DNA of 35,242 bases from Actinomycetes bacterium (GCA_024225275.1 JAAEMS010000314.1:1-35242), one strand, 5' to 3'. Counted from the first letter of the stretch, positions 15,985-23,753 are shown. The notes: generated by a model not told the origin, from the letters alone. Numbers and translations are program-made.

Positions 15985-16099
15985 GGGGACCACTTCCCGT
16001 GCTACGAAGCAGGGCATGGCTGATGCACAGGGACGGTTGGAGCTCCGAGTGGCCCTGACCACGGGCAGCGCTCGCGGTCAGGGCGAGAGGTAGGCACCG

Positions 16100-16495
16100 A
16101 TGAGCCGCCAACTGATCTCGAGCGGGGGTCCCTGGGAGTCCCAGGTCGGCTATTCGCGGGCCGTCCGGGTGGGCAACACGGTCACGGTTGCGGGCACTGT
16201 GGCGGTGGGGTCCGACGGCAACGTCATCGCTCCTGGCGATGTCTACCAGCAGACCAAGGCCATCTTCGCCACCATCGGGGCCGCCCTCGACGAGGCCGGC
16301 GCGTCCCTGTCTGAGGTGGTGCGTACCCGGTCGTTCATCACTGACCTCGACCTGTGGGAGGGGTTCGGGCGGGCTCACGGCGAAGTTTTCTCCGGGGTTC
16401 GTCCGGCGGCCACCCTGGTCGAGGTCTCGGGCTTGCTGGGCGATGGAACCGTCATCGAGATCGAAGTCGACGCCATTATTGACACGGACGGCTGA
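16100..16495 (+). CDS. RidA/YjgF/YER057c family protein
   Basis: A 131-residue single-domain protein of the RidA family. The pattern is ISSGGPWESQVGYSRAVRVGN, then VAGTVAVG, QTKAIFATIGAALDEAG and RPAATLVEVSGLLGDGTVIEIEVDAI. The Arg of RPAATLVEV is the residue that binds the substrate carboxylate in enamine/imine deaminases of the family, and the Glu-rich IEIEV strand is typical. Members hydrolyse reactive 2-aminoacrylate-type enamines in the cytoplasm and act as trimers. The start ATG 16100 has GAGAGG at 16084-16089. Its neighbours give no pathway clue. The exact subgroup (RidA versus Rid1-7) cannot be fixed by eye. Confidence 0.87.
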   Translation: MSRQLISSGGPWESQVGYSRAVRVGNTVTVAGTVAVGSDGNVIAPGDVYQQTKAIFATIGAALDEAGASLSEVVRTRSFITDLDLWEGFGRAHGEVFSGVRPAATLVEVSGLLGDGTVIEIEVDAIIDTDG

Positions 16496-16549
16496 GAAGG
16501 GCCGAATGACCTGCTGACCGTGGGACCCGATTCGTGTCAGTCTTAACAG

Positions 16550-17776
16550 GTGACCCCGCTCGACCGTCCTACTCTGGCGCTCGACCGCGAGGAACAGGGG
16601 TACGACGATGACCACGAGTGCTCCGGCTCTCCCCTGGCCCGGTGTCCGTCCTGCTTCCGTGAACACGGCACCGGCTGCGACCCTGACATGGTCCGGCTCC
16701 GCTCCTGTCCCCTGTGCGCAAACTCGACGTGTGGGTGGTGCCTCGACCACGCCACCGGGCTGTGCGCCGATTGTCGTGAGCCCGAACGGCGCGAGGACCT
16801 CGACGAAGGCGGCAAACGGGGGTGGTCGGTACGCGAGCTCGACCTACTGGTGGGCATCGACACCATCACCCTGCTCAGCTCGATCGATGTGACGACGCTT
16901 CTCGCGGTCGACGCTGACCGCCGGGTCGAGATCGACTGCCAGGCACGCCTGGGCCGGTCCGAGCTCGATCGTTTCGTCGACTCCGATTCCGTTGACCCAG
17001 AGGGTCCTGTCCTCGAGCTGCCGCCCGACGCCGATGCGTCGGTCAGGGGCCTCGCCGTCTGGCTCCGAGGTGAGGTCCCACCGCTCCCGGCTCCGGTCTT
17101 GGTCCAGCGGGTTCCCGTCGGGGTCAGTGACGGGGGTTGTGACACCTGTGGGGCGTCCCGCGACCTGGTCTGTTGCGACATCTGCCTCGGCCCCAGCTGC
17201 GGTTCGTGTCGCGTCGGTGCCAGATGCCCAACCTGTGTTGTGGTCGTCAACGGAAGGCGCACCGCGGTCGACGGTCTACCCGAAGGGCTCCTCCTCGAGG
17301 GTCTGGATGCCGTCGTGGCCACCGATGGACGCAAGACGGTGGTTGCCGCGGCCGGTGCCCAACGCCGTGAGCTGATCGTGTTGCGCGAAGGACGGGTGAC
17401 CCGGTGGGACCATCTGGGCCCCGGATCGGTCGACGAGCTCTGCCTCCTCCTCGCCAGTGAATCCGAGCAGGGCGATCTCGGCCTCGAGATCGACGACCGG
17501 GTGCCGGATCACGCGGAAGCCCCGGTGGTCCAGGTCACGGTGCGCCTGGTCGGCGACCACGCCCGCCGCGAGGCGACCTACCCGGTCACCATCGGCCCCG
17601 CCGACGCCACCGTGGTGGGGGCCGCCCTACGGGGCCTCACCCCCGAATGGTCCGGTGAGCGTCCCACCGCACCCGACCCGGCGAGGGCGGAACTGCTCGA
17701 CGGGGTTCTGCCGGAGATGCGCGGTGAGCCTGTGGTCTGGCTCGAGATGAGGGTCGAGCCGGTCATCGGGGGCTAG
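16550..17776 (+). CDS. Protein with two 4 x CxxC zinc-binding modules, unknown function
   Basis: A 408-residue soluble protein that I do not recognise. It has two similar Cys modules. Module 1 has C32-C35, C53-C56, C61-C64 and C72-C75. Module 2 has C197-C200, C209-C212, C217-C220 and C226-C229. Each ends with CxxC-x4-CxxC-x5-7-CxxC, the arrangement expected for two interleaved zinc sites (RING, B-box or double treble-clef style). Between them (~92-190) is a mixed segment with SVRELDLLVGID and, after module 2, a ~180-residue acidic domain ending in VVWLEMRVEPVIGG. There is no signal peptide or membrane segment. The start is GTG 16550, 54 nt after the RidA stop. The duplication is seen directly; zinc binding is inferred. 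It could recruit protein partners or nucleic acid. Confidence 0.72.
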   Translation: MTPLDRPTLALDREEQGYDDDHECSGSPLARCPSCFREHGTGCDPDMVRLRSCPLCANSTCGWCLDHATGLCADCREPERREDLDEGGKRGWSVRELDLLVGIDTITLLSSIDVTTLLAVDADRRVEIDCQARLGRSELDRFVDSDSVDPEGPVLELPPDADASVRGLAVWLRGEVPPLPAPVLVQRVPVGVSDGGCDTCGASRDLVCCDICLGPSCGSCRVGARCPTCVVVVNGRRTAVDGLPEGLLLEGLDAVVATDGRKTVVAAAGAQRRELIVLREGRVTRWDHLGPGSVDELCLLLASESEQGDLGLEIDDRVPDHAEAPVVQVTVRLVGDHARREATYPVTIGPADATVVGAALRGLTPEWSGERPTAPDPARAELLDGVLPEMRGEPVVWLEMRVEPVIGG

Positions 17777-17792
17777 TCCGGGCCAGTCCCGC

Positions 17793-17798
17793 TACCGT
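17793..17798 (+). promoter_or_regulatory. -10 hexamer TACCGT of the flavin-reductase-like gene
   Basis: TACCGT lies 8 nt ahead of the ATG at 17807 with no ribosome site between, which is the layout of a leaderless transcript. Confidence 0.45.
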
Positions 17799-17806
17799 GC
17801 CCGGCC

Positions 17807-18412
17807 ATGGCCACGTTTCTCCCCGGTGAGTGTGATCACACCGACATCTACAAGCTGATGACCGGCCTGGTCGTGCCCCGGCCCATCGGCTGGATCGGGT
17901 CGGCCGATGCTGAAGGGGTGCCGAACCTGGCGCCCTATTCGTTCTTCCAATGTGTGGCCACCAACCCACCGGTCGTCCTGTTCTCAGCCGGCGTCAACGA
18001 CGGCCACGAGAAGGACAGCCTCCTCAACGCCCGAACCAGCGGTGAGTTCACCTGCAACCTCGTCACCGGGGCCACAGCCGAGGCCATGAACCAGTCCGCC
18101 GCCGAGCTGGGTCGCGGTCAGAGCGAATTCGACTTCGCCGGCCTCACCCCTGAGCCGTCCGAGGCGATCTCGGCCCCGCGGGTGCAAGAAGCCAGGGCCA
18201 GCTTCGAGTGCCGGGTCCAGCAGATCATCGAGCTGGGCAACCCGCCGGTGACCCATGCGGTCGTGTTCGGTGAGGTGGTGCGCATCCATGTGGACGACTC
18301 GATCCTCGACGGGACCCGCATCGACTTCGCCGGGCTCGACGCCATCGGCCGCCTGGCCGGCAACGCCTACGTCACCACCCGCGACCGGTTCGAGATCAGC
18401 CGGCCAGGCTGA
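17807..18412 (+). CDS. Flavin reductase-like FMN-binding protein
   Basis: A 201-residue protein of the flavin reductase-like (split-barrel FMN) family. The opening YKLMTGLVVPRPIGWIGSADAEG and NLAPYSFFQCVATNPPVVLFS is the hallmark of the branch often named DIM6/NTAB, with FTCNLVT at the flavin phosphate region and THAVVFGEVVRIHVDD near the end. Members bind FMN and reduce flavin for a monooxygenase partner or act on small electrophiles. No monooxygenase is seen beside it. It converges on the glyoxalase-like gene (3 nt between stops). Confidence 0.86.
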   Translation: MATFLPGECDHTDIYKLMTGLVVPRPIGWIGSADAEGVPNLAPYSFFQCVATNPPVVLFSAGVNDGHEKDSLLNARTSGEFTCNLVTGATAEAMNQSAAELGRGQSEFDFAGLTPEPSEAISAPRVQEARASFECRVQQIIELGNPPVTHAVVFGEVVRIHVDDSILDGTRIDFAGLDAIGRLAGNAYVTTRDRFEISRPG

Positions 18413-18415
18413 CTC

Positions 18416-19123
18416 TCACCTGGGAATGGGCCGACCGGTGAACTCGGCCCGCTCCGACACCTCGAGGTAGCCGCCGTCGGGGTCGCGTACGAAGGAGACC
18501 CGGGCGGTCTCGCCCAGGCTCACCGGTGGCGTCTCACCGACGAAGCCCATCTCGACCAGTCGGGGCCAGGCCTCGTCGACGTGCTGTACCTGGACCGTGA
18601 GATAGCGGAACCCGGGAGCTCGGCGGTTGGTCGGCCGGGTCAGGTCGAGCTCCTCCACGCACCCCACGATCGAGTCGCCAACCCGGAACCGGCCGGGTCC
18701 GATCTCGGTGCCGCCGATGCCGTTGACCCAGAACCGGCGGGCCTCGCCCAGGTTGGCCGTTGCGTTGACGATCTCGACGTCAATGATGTCGTCGTGGCCG
18801 GCGGGCACCAGTTCGACCTCGACCCCCTCGGGGTCATGTACCAGTCGGGGCTCGGTGACCCGGTCGGACACGATGCGCAGACGGCGGTGAATGGTGGGGT
18901 GTGGGTCCATTGGTTGGCGTGAGTGGTTGACCTTGATGACCGACCCGTTCCCGTCGAACCGGTGTTGCCGGACGCCGCCGCCGATCTTCTCGAACTTGGT
19001 GTACGAAAGGCCAACGGTGTCAGCCCAGAACGACTGGCCGGCCTCCCAATCGTGGATCATCGTGCCGATGTCGAGCTGTCGCTTGGCCAGTTCGGGGGCC
19101 GTTGAGGTCACGGCAGGTTCCAT
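18416..19123 (-). CDS. Two-domain glyoxalase/VOC-superfamily protein
   Basis: A 235-residue protein with two VOC (beta-alpha-beta-beta-beta) halves. The first spans ~15-110 (RQLDIGTMIHDWEAGQSFW to VHDPEGVEVELVPAG) and the second ~115-230 (VEIVNATANLGEARRFW to VRDPDGGYLEVSERAEF). The final DPDG.YLEV with its metal-ligand Glu is typical of glyoxalase I, fosfomycin-resistance and extradiol-type members. I chose ATG 19123 because TACACT lies 6 nt ahead of it and the alternative ATG 19147 would overlap the divergent hydratase start. The role is unknown; the divergent neighbours are CoA-ester hydratases, so a lactoyl-, methylmalonyl- or ring-cleavage-like substrate is possible. Confidence 0.8.
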   Translation of the reverse strand: MEPAVTSTAPELAKRQLDIGTMIHDWEAGQSFWADTVGLSYTKFEKIGGGVRQHRFDGNGSVIKVNHSRQPMDPHPTIHRRLRIVSDRVTEPRLVHDPEGVEVELVPAGHDDIIDVEIVNATANLGEARRFWVNGIGGTEIGPGRFRVGDSIVGCVEELDLTRPTNRRAPGFRYLTVQVQHVDEAWPRLVEMGFVGETPPVSLGETARVSFVRDPDGGYLEVSERAEFTGRPIPR

Positions 19124-19129
19124 TGAAGG

Positions 19130-19135
19130 AGTGTA
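19130..19135 (-). promoter_or_regulatory. -10 hexamer TACACT of the VOC gene
   Basis: On the minus strand TACACT ends 6 nt before ATG 19123. It overlaps a weaker plus-strand TAGAAC (19134-19139), 6 nt ahead of the hydratase ATG 19146, so the two divergent genes seem to share one tiny promoter region. Confidence 0.4.
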
Positions 19136-19145
19136 GAACTCATTC

Positions 19146-19634
19146 ATGACCTCACTCATCCCCGACGAGACCCGGGCCATGATCGGCGAGCTCCTCACCG
19201 AGCCGGTCACAGTCAAGATCAATGAGCGCGAGTCCCAGCGCTATGCCCTGGCCGTCGATGACAACAACCCGGTCTACTTCGATGAGGTCGCGGCCCTAGA
19301 GGCCGGTCACCGCACGATCATTGCTCCGCCCACGTTCGTGACCCACGCCATCGTCCCACCCCGGTCCAACGAAACTCTCCGCGAGGATGGTCTGTGGCGC
19401 ACTGGTGATGGGGTCCGGCTCGAGGTGAAGCGGATGATGTTCGGTGGCGAGGAATGGGACTTCCTCGAACCGGTCTGTGTGGGTGATGCCATCACCGCCC
19501 AGGTCAGGTTGGCCGGCGTCGACCAGAAGGAAGGGTCCAAGGGGCCCTTCGTGCGGGTGGTCCGCGAGACCACGTTCACCAATCAGGACGGCACCATCGT
19601 GGCCCGCTCACGACAGATCGGAATTGCCCGATGA
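19146..19634 (+). CDS. MaoC-like hydratase, N-terminal-type (FAS1-like dehydratase) subunit
   Basis: A 162-residue single hot-dog domain of the kind found as the N-terminal half of MaoC-type dehydratases and in HadA/HadC. The mark is RYALAVDDNNPVYFDEVAALEAGHRTIIAPPTFVT, and the end VVRETTFTNQDGTIVARSRQIGIAR is the family's last strands. Residues of the hydratase-2 motif are only partly kept. The stop overlaps the ATG of the next gene (ATGA at 19631), which encodes the complementary half, so the two probably form an (R)-specific enoyl-CoA hydratase heterodimer. The region ahead of the ATG is shared with the divergent VOC gene. Confidence 0.84.
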   Translation: MTSLIPDETRAMIGELLTEPVTVKINERESQRYALAVDDNNPVYFDEVAALEAGHRTIIAPPTFVTHAIVPPRSNETLREDGLWRTGDGVRLEVKRMMFGGEEWDFLEPVCVGDAITAQVRLAGVDQKEGSKGPFVRVVRETTFTNQDGTIVARSRQIGIAR

Positions 19635-20053
19635 GTCAGCTCACGATCAATGATGTGGCCGTGGGCGACGATCTGCCCGTCATGGCCAAGAACGCCAGTC
19701 GGGCCCAGCTGTTCCTGTACAGCGCGGCCAGCTTCAACCCCCACCGCATCCACTATGACCGTGAGTACGCGGCCCTCGAGGGCCACCCCGATGTCCTGGT
19801 CCACGGCCCTCTCCAGGGTTCGTGGCTCACCCAGTTCCTAACCGACTGGATCGGCCCGAAGGGGCGCCTGCGGAACCTGACGTGGCAGAACCGGGCCTCG
19901 GCCTTCCCGGAACAGGACCTCGAGTTCCGAGGGCGAATCACCGGGGTCGACCCGGCAACCGGTGAGGTCGAGCTCGAGGTCTGGGAGCAGACGGCAGAGG
20001 GTCAGATTCTGATGCCGGGCACGGCAACGGTCTCACTGCCAGTGGCAGGGTGA
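19631..20053 (+). CDS. MaoC-like hydratase, C-terminal-type subunit
   Basis: A 140-residue hot-dog protein. The text SFNPHRIHYDREYAALEGHPDVLVHGPLQGSW is characteristic of the C-terminal half of HTD2-like and mesaconyl-C4-CoA-hydratase-like proteins; the HRIHYD His is expected to take part in catalysis, and VHGPL is the second family mark. Start and stop overlap with the preceding subunit gene shows translational coupling. Together they should hydrate a 2-enoyl-CoA or dehydrate a 3-hydroxyacyl thioester. Splitting of a domain pair that is fused in many species is seen directly; the substrate is unknown. Confidence 0.85.
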   Translation: MSQLTINDVAVGDDLPVMAKNASRAQLFLYSAASFNPHRIHYDREYAALEGHPDVLVHGPLQGSWLTQFLTDWIGPKGRLRNLTWQNRASAFPEQDLEFRGRITGVDPATGEVELEVWEQTAEGQILMPGTATVSLPVAG

Positions 20054-20098
20054 TGGACCAATTGTTTCAAGAAGAGCCGGCGGCGCCGATGGGTGACC

Positions 20099-20452
20099 AT
20101 GGCTGACACGGTTGATACTCAGGGCAGGGCTAGTGGCCGCCACCCGGTGGCAATGGCATGCAAATTGAACAGTCTCGAGGAGCCCGCGATGCCGTGGGGT
20201 CGCCGCTGGCGGATGCTGGGGGTCGTGGACGAGATCTCCGTGGTCAGCGGACAGGTGCAGATCACGAGTCGGCGAATGAAGCCACCCCCCTCGGAGCCTC
20301 TGACCCTTGCCATCGACGGTGCCACCGCCCTGGTGCGGACCCTGTCCCTGACCGACGACGGCACCCATCCCGTCCTCGAGTTCGAGGTCATCGCCCTCAG
20401 CCCGGAGCTCGAACAGCTCATCGACGCGTCGGCCGCGCCTCCTGCCGGATAG
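20099..20452 (+). CDS. PilZ-like protein, degenerate
   Basis: A 117-residue protein that resembles the product at 27898-28269. Shared features are an N-terminal Arg/His region (SGRHPVAMACKLNSL), the core GVVDEISVVSGQVQITS and the end LEFEVIALSPELEQLID. The DEISVVSG element resembles the PilZ (D/N)xSxxG motif with changes, and the first PilZ motif RxxxR is not clean, so c-di-GMP binding is uncertain. The start is ATG 20099, 45 nt after the hydratase stop; an in-frame GTG lies 6 nt earlier. Its 3' end overlaps the decayed MFS gene on the opposite strand by 35 nt. Confidence 0.6.
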   Translation: MADTVDTQGRASGRHPVAMACKLNSLEEPAMPWGRRWRMLGVVDEISVVSGQVQITSRRMKPPPSEPLTLAIDGATALVRTLSLTDDGTHPVLEFEVIALSPELEQLIDASAAPPAG

Positions 20453-21091
20453 GCGCCCCGATCAGTAGTGCCATCGACAGGCCCACGACGCTGAGCGCCA
20501 CCACGATCAGAAAGCCGATCCGCCAGCCGGCCATGAAGGCTTCGGACGCTCCGTTGGTGTCCGCGATCTCATTCAGGGGAACGTCGAGGTCCCGGGCCAC
20601 CATCGCCCCTACCACGACTGCCGCGGCCACCGCCTGACCGACCACAGTGCCGATGGCGCGGGTGAGGTTGGTGAAGGCGCCGACGACACCGAGCCGGTTC
20701 TGGGGCACTGACCCCAGGATGCTGCTGTTGTTGGGGACGTTCCACACCCCCATGGCGACACCGGTGAAGAACACCACGATGGCCAGCAGCCCGAGGTTCG
20801 TATCGAGGCCGACGAAGGCGAACGCCACACCGGTGGCGGCCCCGATCGACACTGCGGTGGCACTCGGCCTCCGATGAGCATGCCGAACGTGATCGAGAGT
20901 CCCGTGATTGTCGCGCCGACCCCGAACAGGCTGAGGCCCAACAGGTGGATCTTCTTGTGGCCGACAGCATCGGCCAACCGGCCCAGGGGCAGCATCACCG
21001 CGCTGATGATCAGGGACTCGACGATGACGACAGTCACGAATGACATGGCGACGGCCGCGAACGCCTTCCATCTCTGGGAGTAGCCAGTCAC
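20418..21091 (-). pseudogene. MFS drug-exporter-like transporter, internally deleted and frameshifted
   Basis: On the minus strand the N-terminal part from GTG 21091 reads MSFVTVVIVESLIISAVMLPLG and GRLADAVGHKKIHLLGLSLFGVGATITGLSITFG, matching the first helices and the GRLAD.xGrk loop of the EmrB/QacA (DHA2) group. After about 20870 the frame changes, and the text continues as GVAFAFVGLDTNLGLLAIVVFF, NVPNNSSILGSVPQNRLGVV and TRAIGTVVGQAVAAAV, which is the C-terminal part of the same family. Together only ~220 residues of a usual 450-500 are present, and the middle helices are missing. The last codons overlap the PilZ-like gene. It is not functional as a transporter. Confidence 0.78.
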
Positions 21092-21138
21092 GGCCCATCA
21101 CCGGGTCATCGTCCCATCCTTTCTCGGTGGCTTGCGGC

Positions 21139-21271
21139 ATGTGCCCCAGACGGGTTGGGCCGTCCGTCCTACACCCGGCGGATGGGGGGTATGGGTCGGC
21201 TGTTGGGCAGTGTGGCCAACGAGGTTGCCCACCACGCCAATTGTGATGTCTACATCGTCAAGACGAGCTGA
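21139..21271 (+). pseudogene. Universal stress protein (UspA) C-terminal remnant
   Basis: The plus-strand frame ending in TGA 21269-21271 reads GMGRLLGSVANEVAHHANCDVYIVKTS. This is the Usp ATP-binding end (G...LLGSVa..v..ha.cpV.iV). Upstream the frame loses likeness within ~15 codons and there is no start for a full ~140-residue protein. It lies between the decayed MFS gene and the DksA-like gene, showing that this stretch has lost genes. Confidence 0.6.
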
Positions 21272-21279
21272 GCCCGAAC

Positions 21280-21606
21280 TCAGGCGTGATCGATGCAGAG
21301 CCCGGCGGCGGGCATGGCCTCGAGCCGCTCGGGGTTGATGTCCTTGCCGCAGATCTCGCAGGTGCCGTAGGTGCCGTCGTCGATCCGGGTCAGAGCCTTC
21401 TCGACGAGGTTCAGCTGGTTCTGGAGTGAGTCGGCCAGGGTGAGGTTCTCGCCCTGTTCGCCGGCGACTTGGCCCCGGTCGGCGAAGTCTGCGTCGAACT
21501 CCAGGTCGTCGACCTGACCGCCGGCGGTCAGTTCGTCGACTCGACGGGCGAGTTGGGTCCGTTCCTGTTCGAGGGTGGCGCGAGTGTCGTCATGGGTGCC
21601 GGTCAC
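21280..21606 (-). CDS. DksA/TraR-type C4 zinc-finger protein
   Basis: A 108-residue protein with an N-terminal coiled-coil-like helical pair (ATLEQERTQLARRVDELTAG ... ENLTLADSLQNQLNLVEKALTRI) and the TraR/DksA zinc finger YGTCEICGKDINPERLEAMPAAGLCIDHA. The finger has C-x2-C, then C and His or Asp in the last half, that is CEIC...CIDH, so the fourth ligand is His rather than Cys. The start is GTG 21606, because TACCGT is 7 nt upstream and no better start fits; longer frames run through the divergent gene's promoter. Family members bind RNA polymerase in the secondary channel or act as small regulators; actinobacterial short versions are mostly uncharacterised. Confidence 0.83.
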   Translation of the reverse strand: MTGTHDDTRATLEQERTQLARRVDELTAGGQVDDLEFDADFADRGQVAGEQGENLTLADSLQNQLNLVEKALTRIDDGTYGTCEICGKDINPERLEAMPAAGLCIDHA

Positions 21607-21613
21607 ACCCAAA

Positions 21614-21619
21614 ACGGTA
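21614..21619 (-). promoter_or_regulatory. -10 hexamer TACCGT of the DksA/TraR-like gene
   Basis: On the minus strand TACCGT ends 7 nt before GTG 21606. It lies back to back with the plus-strand TACTCT at 21634-21639, inside a 39-nt divergent intergenic region. Confidence 0.45.
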
Positions 21620-21633
21620 GCAGCGCTGGTCGC

Positions 21634-21639
21634 TACTCT
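21634..21639 (+). promoter_or_regulatory. -10 hexamer TACTCT of the enoyl-CoA hydratase gene
   Basis: TACTCT lies 6 nt ahead of ATG 21646, with no ribosome site between, consistent with a leaderless transcript. Confidence 0.45.
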
Positions 21640-21645
21640 CGTTCC

Positions 21646-22404
21646 ATGGACCTCACCACTCTGGAGTACGAGAAGGACGGCCCCATCGCGCGGGTCCGGC
21701 TGAACCGGCCCGACAAGCTCAACGCCATGAATTCCGAGATGCACGACGAGCTCGGCCAGGTGTGGCGCGATTTCCGTGACGACCCATCGTTGCGGGCCGC
21801 CATCCTTTCGGGGAACGGTCGCTGTTTCAGCGCCGGGGCCGACCTCTCGAGCGGGGCTCCCACCGAGACCTTCGTCTACACCGGCGACTTCCCCGACATC
21901 ACCCAGACCCAGGGTGTCTACAAGCCAATCATCGCTGCCATGCACAGCCATGTCGTGGGCTACGGCATGTGGATCGCCATGGACGCCGACATCCGGATCG
22001 CCACCGAGGACGTCACCTTCTGGCTGCCCGAACCCCAGTGGGGCATCGCCACCATCCCGGCCGCCTGGTTCCCGAAGATCATGCCGTGGGCCATCGCGTC
22101 CGAGCTGCTCCTGATGGCCGAGCGGGTCACCGCCGAGCGGGCCCGTGAGGTCGGCATGGTCAACCGCATCGTGCCCGACGACCAGCTGATGGCCGAGGCC
22201 GAGAAGATCGCCCGACGGCTCTGCGAGCTGAGCCCTCGGGCCGTGCAGGGCATGAAGGAGTCGATGGTGCGGGGCGCGGGGCTGGACTACACCCCACTGG
22301 ACCAGATCACCGACATCGTCCAGACGCGGGTCATGAACTCCGAGGACCGCAAGGAGGGAGGGCGGGCCTTCGTCGAGAAGCGCCAGGCCACTTGGGACGA
22401 CTGA
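21646..22404 (+). CDS. Enoyl-CoA hydratase/isomerase (crotonase family)
   Basis: A 252-residue crotonase-fold protein. Marks in order: VRLNRPDKLNAMNSEM, the first oxyanion-hole stretch GNGRCFSAGADLSSG, the second HSHVVGYGMWIAMDADIRIA, and FWLPEPQWGIATIPAAW, where the Glu in LPEP aligns with catalytic Glu144 of rat crotonase. The second catalytic Glu (Glu164) is not apparent, so hydratase activity is less sure than isomerase or another crotonase reaction. ATG 21646 was chosen over upstream in-frame codons because those lie in the divergent gene and the leaderless -10 fits. Acts on CoA thioesters in the cytoplasm; possible link to the other CoA genes in the window. Confidence 0.86.
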   Translation: MDLTTLEYEKDGPIARVRLNRPDKLNAMNSEMHDELGQVWRDFRDDPSLRAAILSGNGRCFSAGADLSSGAPTETFVYTGDFPDITQTQGVYKPIIAAMHSHVVGYGMWIAMDADIRIATEDVTFWLPEPQWGIATIPAAWFPKIMPWAIASELLLMAERVTAERAREVGMVNRIVPDDQLMAEAEKIARRLCELSPRAVQGMKESMVRGAGLDYTPLDQITDIVQTRVMNSEDRKEGGRAFVEKRQATWDD

Positions 22405-22417
22405 TTCGGGAGCCCGC

Positions 22418-22423
22418 TAGCCT
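22418..22423 (+). promoter_or_regulatory. -10 hexamer TAGCCT of the nitrile hydratase operon
   Basis: TAGCCT lies 6 nt ahead of ATG 22430 of the beta subunit gene, without a ribosome site, consistent with a leaderless operon start only 25 nt after the preceding gene. Confidence 0.42.
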
Positions 22424-22429
22424 CCAACC

Positions 22430-23104
22430 ATGGACGGGATCCACGACATGGGGGGCATGCACGGCTTCGGCGCGGTCGATGCCGCAGCCACCGAGTCGGG
22501 TCACGAGGGCTGGGAGAGTCGGCTCCAAGCGGTGGCGTTCATAGCCGGTGCCATTACCCGTGGGGGCATCGAGCAGATCGAACCCATCAGGTACCTCGAT
22601 TCCACGTACCACGAGCGCTGGATCCTCTGTGCCGAGGATCGGGCCGTGGGCAAGGGCATGACCGACTCCGCCACCCTCGAGCGCTGGCGCGAGGTCTTCA
22701 CCGCCGACCGCCAGGCCCAACCACCCCGCACCGAGAATGCTGACAACGTCGCCCGGGTCCAGGCCATGATCGACAAGAGCTTCAGCCTCCCGCCGGCCGA
22801 GAGCCCCACGTTCGCGGTGGGCGATCGGGTGCGGGTGAAGCGAATGCGACCCGAACCCCACCATCGTTGTCCCCGGTATCTCCGAGGGGTAGTCGGTGTG
22901 GTCGAGAAGGTCGCAGCCCAGGACTACCTGCCCGGCACCCGCTTCTCCCAGAACCTGACCGAGCCGGTGTACACGGTCCGCTTCGGTTCGGTCGACCTGT
23001 GGGGTGACAGAACCGAGCAGGGTGAGCCGCCCTACGACCTCTTCATCGATCAGTGGCAGTCATATCTGGAGCCGCCCGGCGCGGAGCCCGAGGGAGACCA
23101 ATGA
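22430..23104 (+). CDS. nthB: Nitrile hydratase beta subunit
   Basis: A 224-residue protein starting MDGIHDMGGMHGFG, the invariant opening of nitrile hydratase beta subunits. The C-terminal SH3-like barrel is clear: FAVGDRVRVKRMRPEPHHRCPRY (the Arg residues that contact the alpha-subunit claw-setting cysteines), GVVGVVEK, and YTVRFGSVDLWG to the end. The enzyme converts organic nitriles to amides as an alpha/beta heterodimer with a cobalt or iron centre in alpha. The beta-then-alpha gene order is typical of the cobalt class. The gene is followed 13 nt later by alpha, with its own ribosome site. Confidence 0.94.
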   Translation: MDGIHDMGGMHGFGAVDAAATESGHEGWESRLQAVAFIAGAITRGGIEQIEPIRYLDSTYHERWILCAEDRAVGKGMTDSATLERWREVFTADRQAQPPRTENADNVARVQAMIDKSFSLPPAESPTFAVGDRVRVKRMRPEPHHRCPRYLRGVVGVVEKVAAQDYLPGTRFSQNLTEPVYTVRFGSVDLWGDRTEQGEPPYDLFIDQWQSYLEPPGAEPEGDQ

Positions 23105-23117
23105 AGCTGGAGGCCGC

Positions 23118-23753
23118 ATGACCCCCGACCGCGACGACGATCACGGCCACAGCCACTACGACACCCCCGCATCGCGGCGGGCCCGCTCTCCGCTCGAGGT
23201 TCGAGCCATGGCCCTCGAAGCCGCCCTGGTCGAGAACGGGGTGGTATCCACCGACGCCGTCGATCTCTTCGTCGACGCCATGGAGCATCGCTTCGGCCCC
23301 CACCACGGTGCCCGAGTGGTGGTGAAGGCTTGGACGGACCCCGAGTTCAAGGCCCGCCTGCTGGCTGACGGCACCACCGCGGTGGCCGAGTTGGGCATCA
23401 CCGGCCCCGAAGGAAATGTGCGGGTTGTCGAGAACAAGCCGGGCGTCCACAACATGGTGGTCTGTACCCTGTGCTCGTGTTACCCGTGGCCCCTCCTGGG
23501 CCTACCGCCCATCTGGTACAAGAGCTTCGAGTACCGGTCGCGGGCTGTGGCCGAGCCCCGCACCGTGCTCGAGGAGTTCGGCGTCGAGCTGGCCGACGAG
23601 ACTCGCATCCAGGTCTGGGATTCCAGCGCCGAGATTCGCTACTTCGTGCTCCCTGAGCGTCCGGCCGGAACCGAGGGCCTGACCGAAGACGAGCTGGTCG
23701 AGCTCATCGACCGCAACGCCATGATCGGCACCGGGTTGGTTGCGTCTCCTTGA
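23118..23753 (+). CDS. nthA: Nitrile hydratase alpha subunit, cobalt type
   Basis: A 211-residue protein with the metal-binding claw VCTLCSC at residues 115-121: C116, C119, S120 and C121, of which the last two Cys are oxidised in active enzymes. Thr at 117 (CTLCSC rather than CSLCSC) indicates the cobalt class. Supporting text: PLEVRAMALEAALVENGVV, VVKAWTDPEFKARLLADG, NKPGVHNMVVCTLCSCYPWP and WYKSFEYRSRAVAEPRTVLEEFG. An N-terminal His/Asp-rich stretch (DDDHGHSHYD) is usual in some members. The start ATG 23118 has CTGGAGG at 23107-23113. The stop overlaps the TTG of the next gene. Thiocyanate hydrolase gamma has the same claw, but the beta partner here is of nitrile hydratase type. No amidase gene is in the window. 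Confidence 0.93.
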   Translation: MTPDRDDDHGHSHYDTPASRRARSPLEVRAMALEAALVENGVVSTDAVDLFVDAMEHRFGPHHGARVVVKAWTDPEFKARLLADGTTAVAELGITGPEGNVRVVENKPGVHNMVVCTLCSCYPWPLLGLPPIWYKSFEYRSRAVAEPRTVLEEFGVELADETRIQVWDSSAEIRYFVLPERPAGTEGLTEDELVELIDRNAMIGTGLVASP

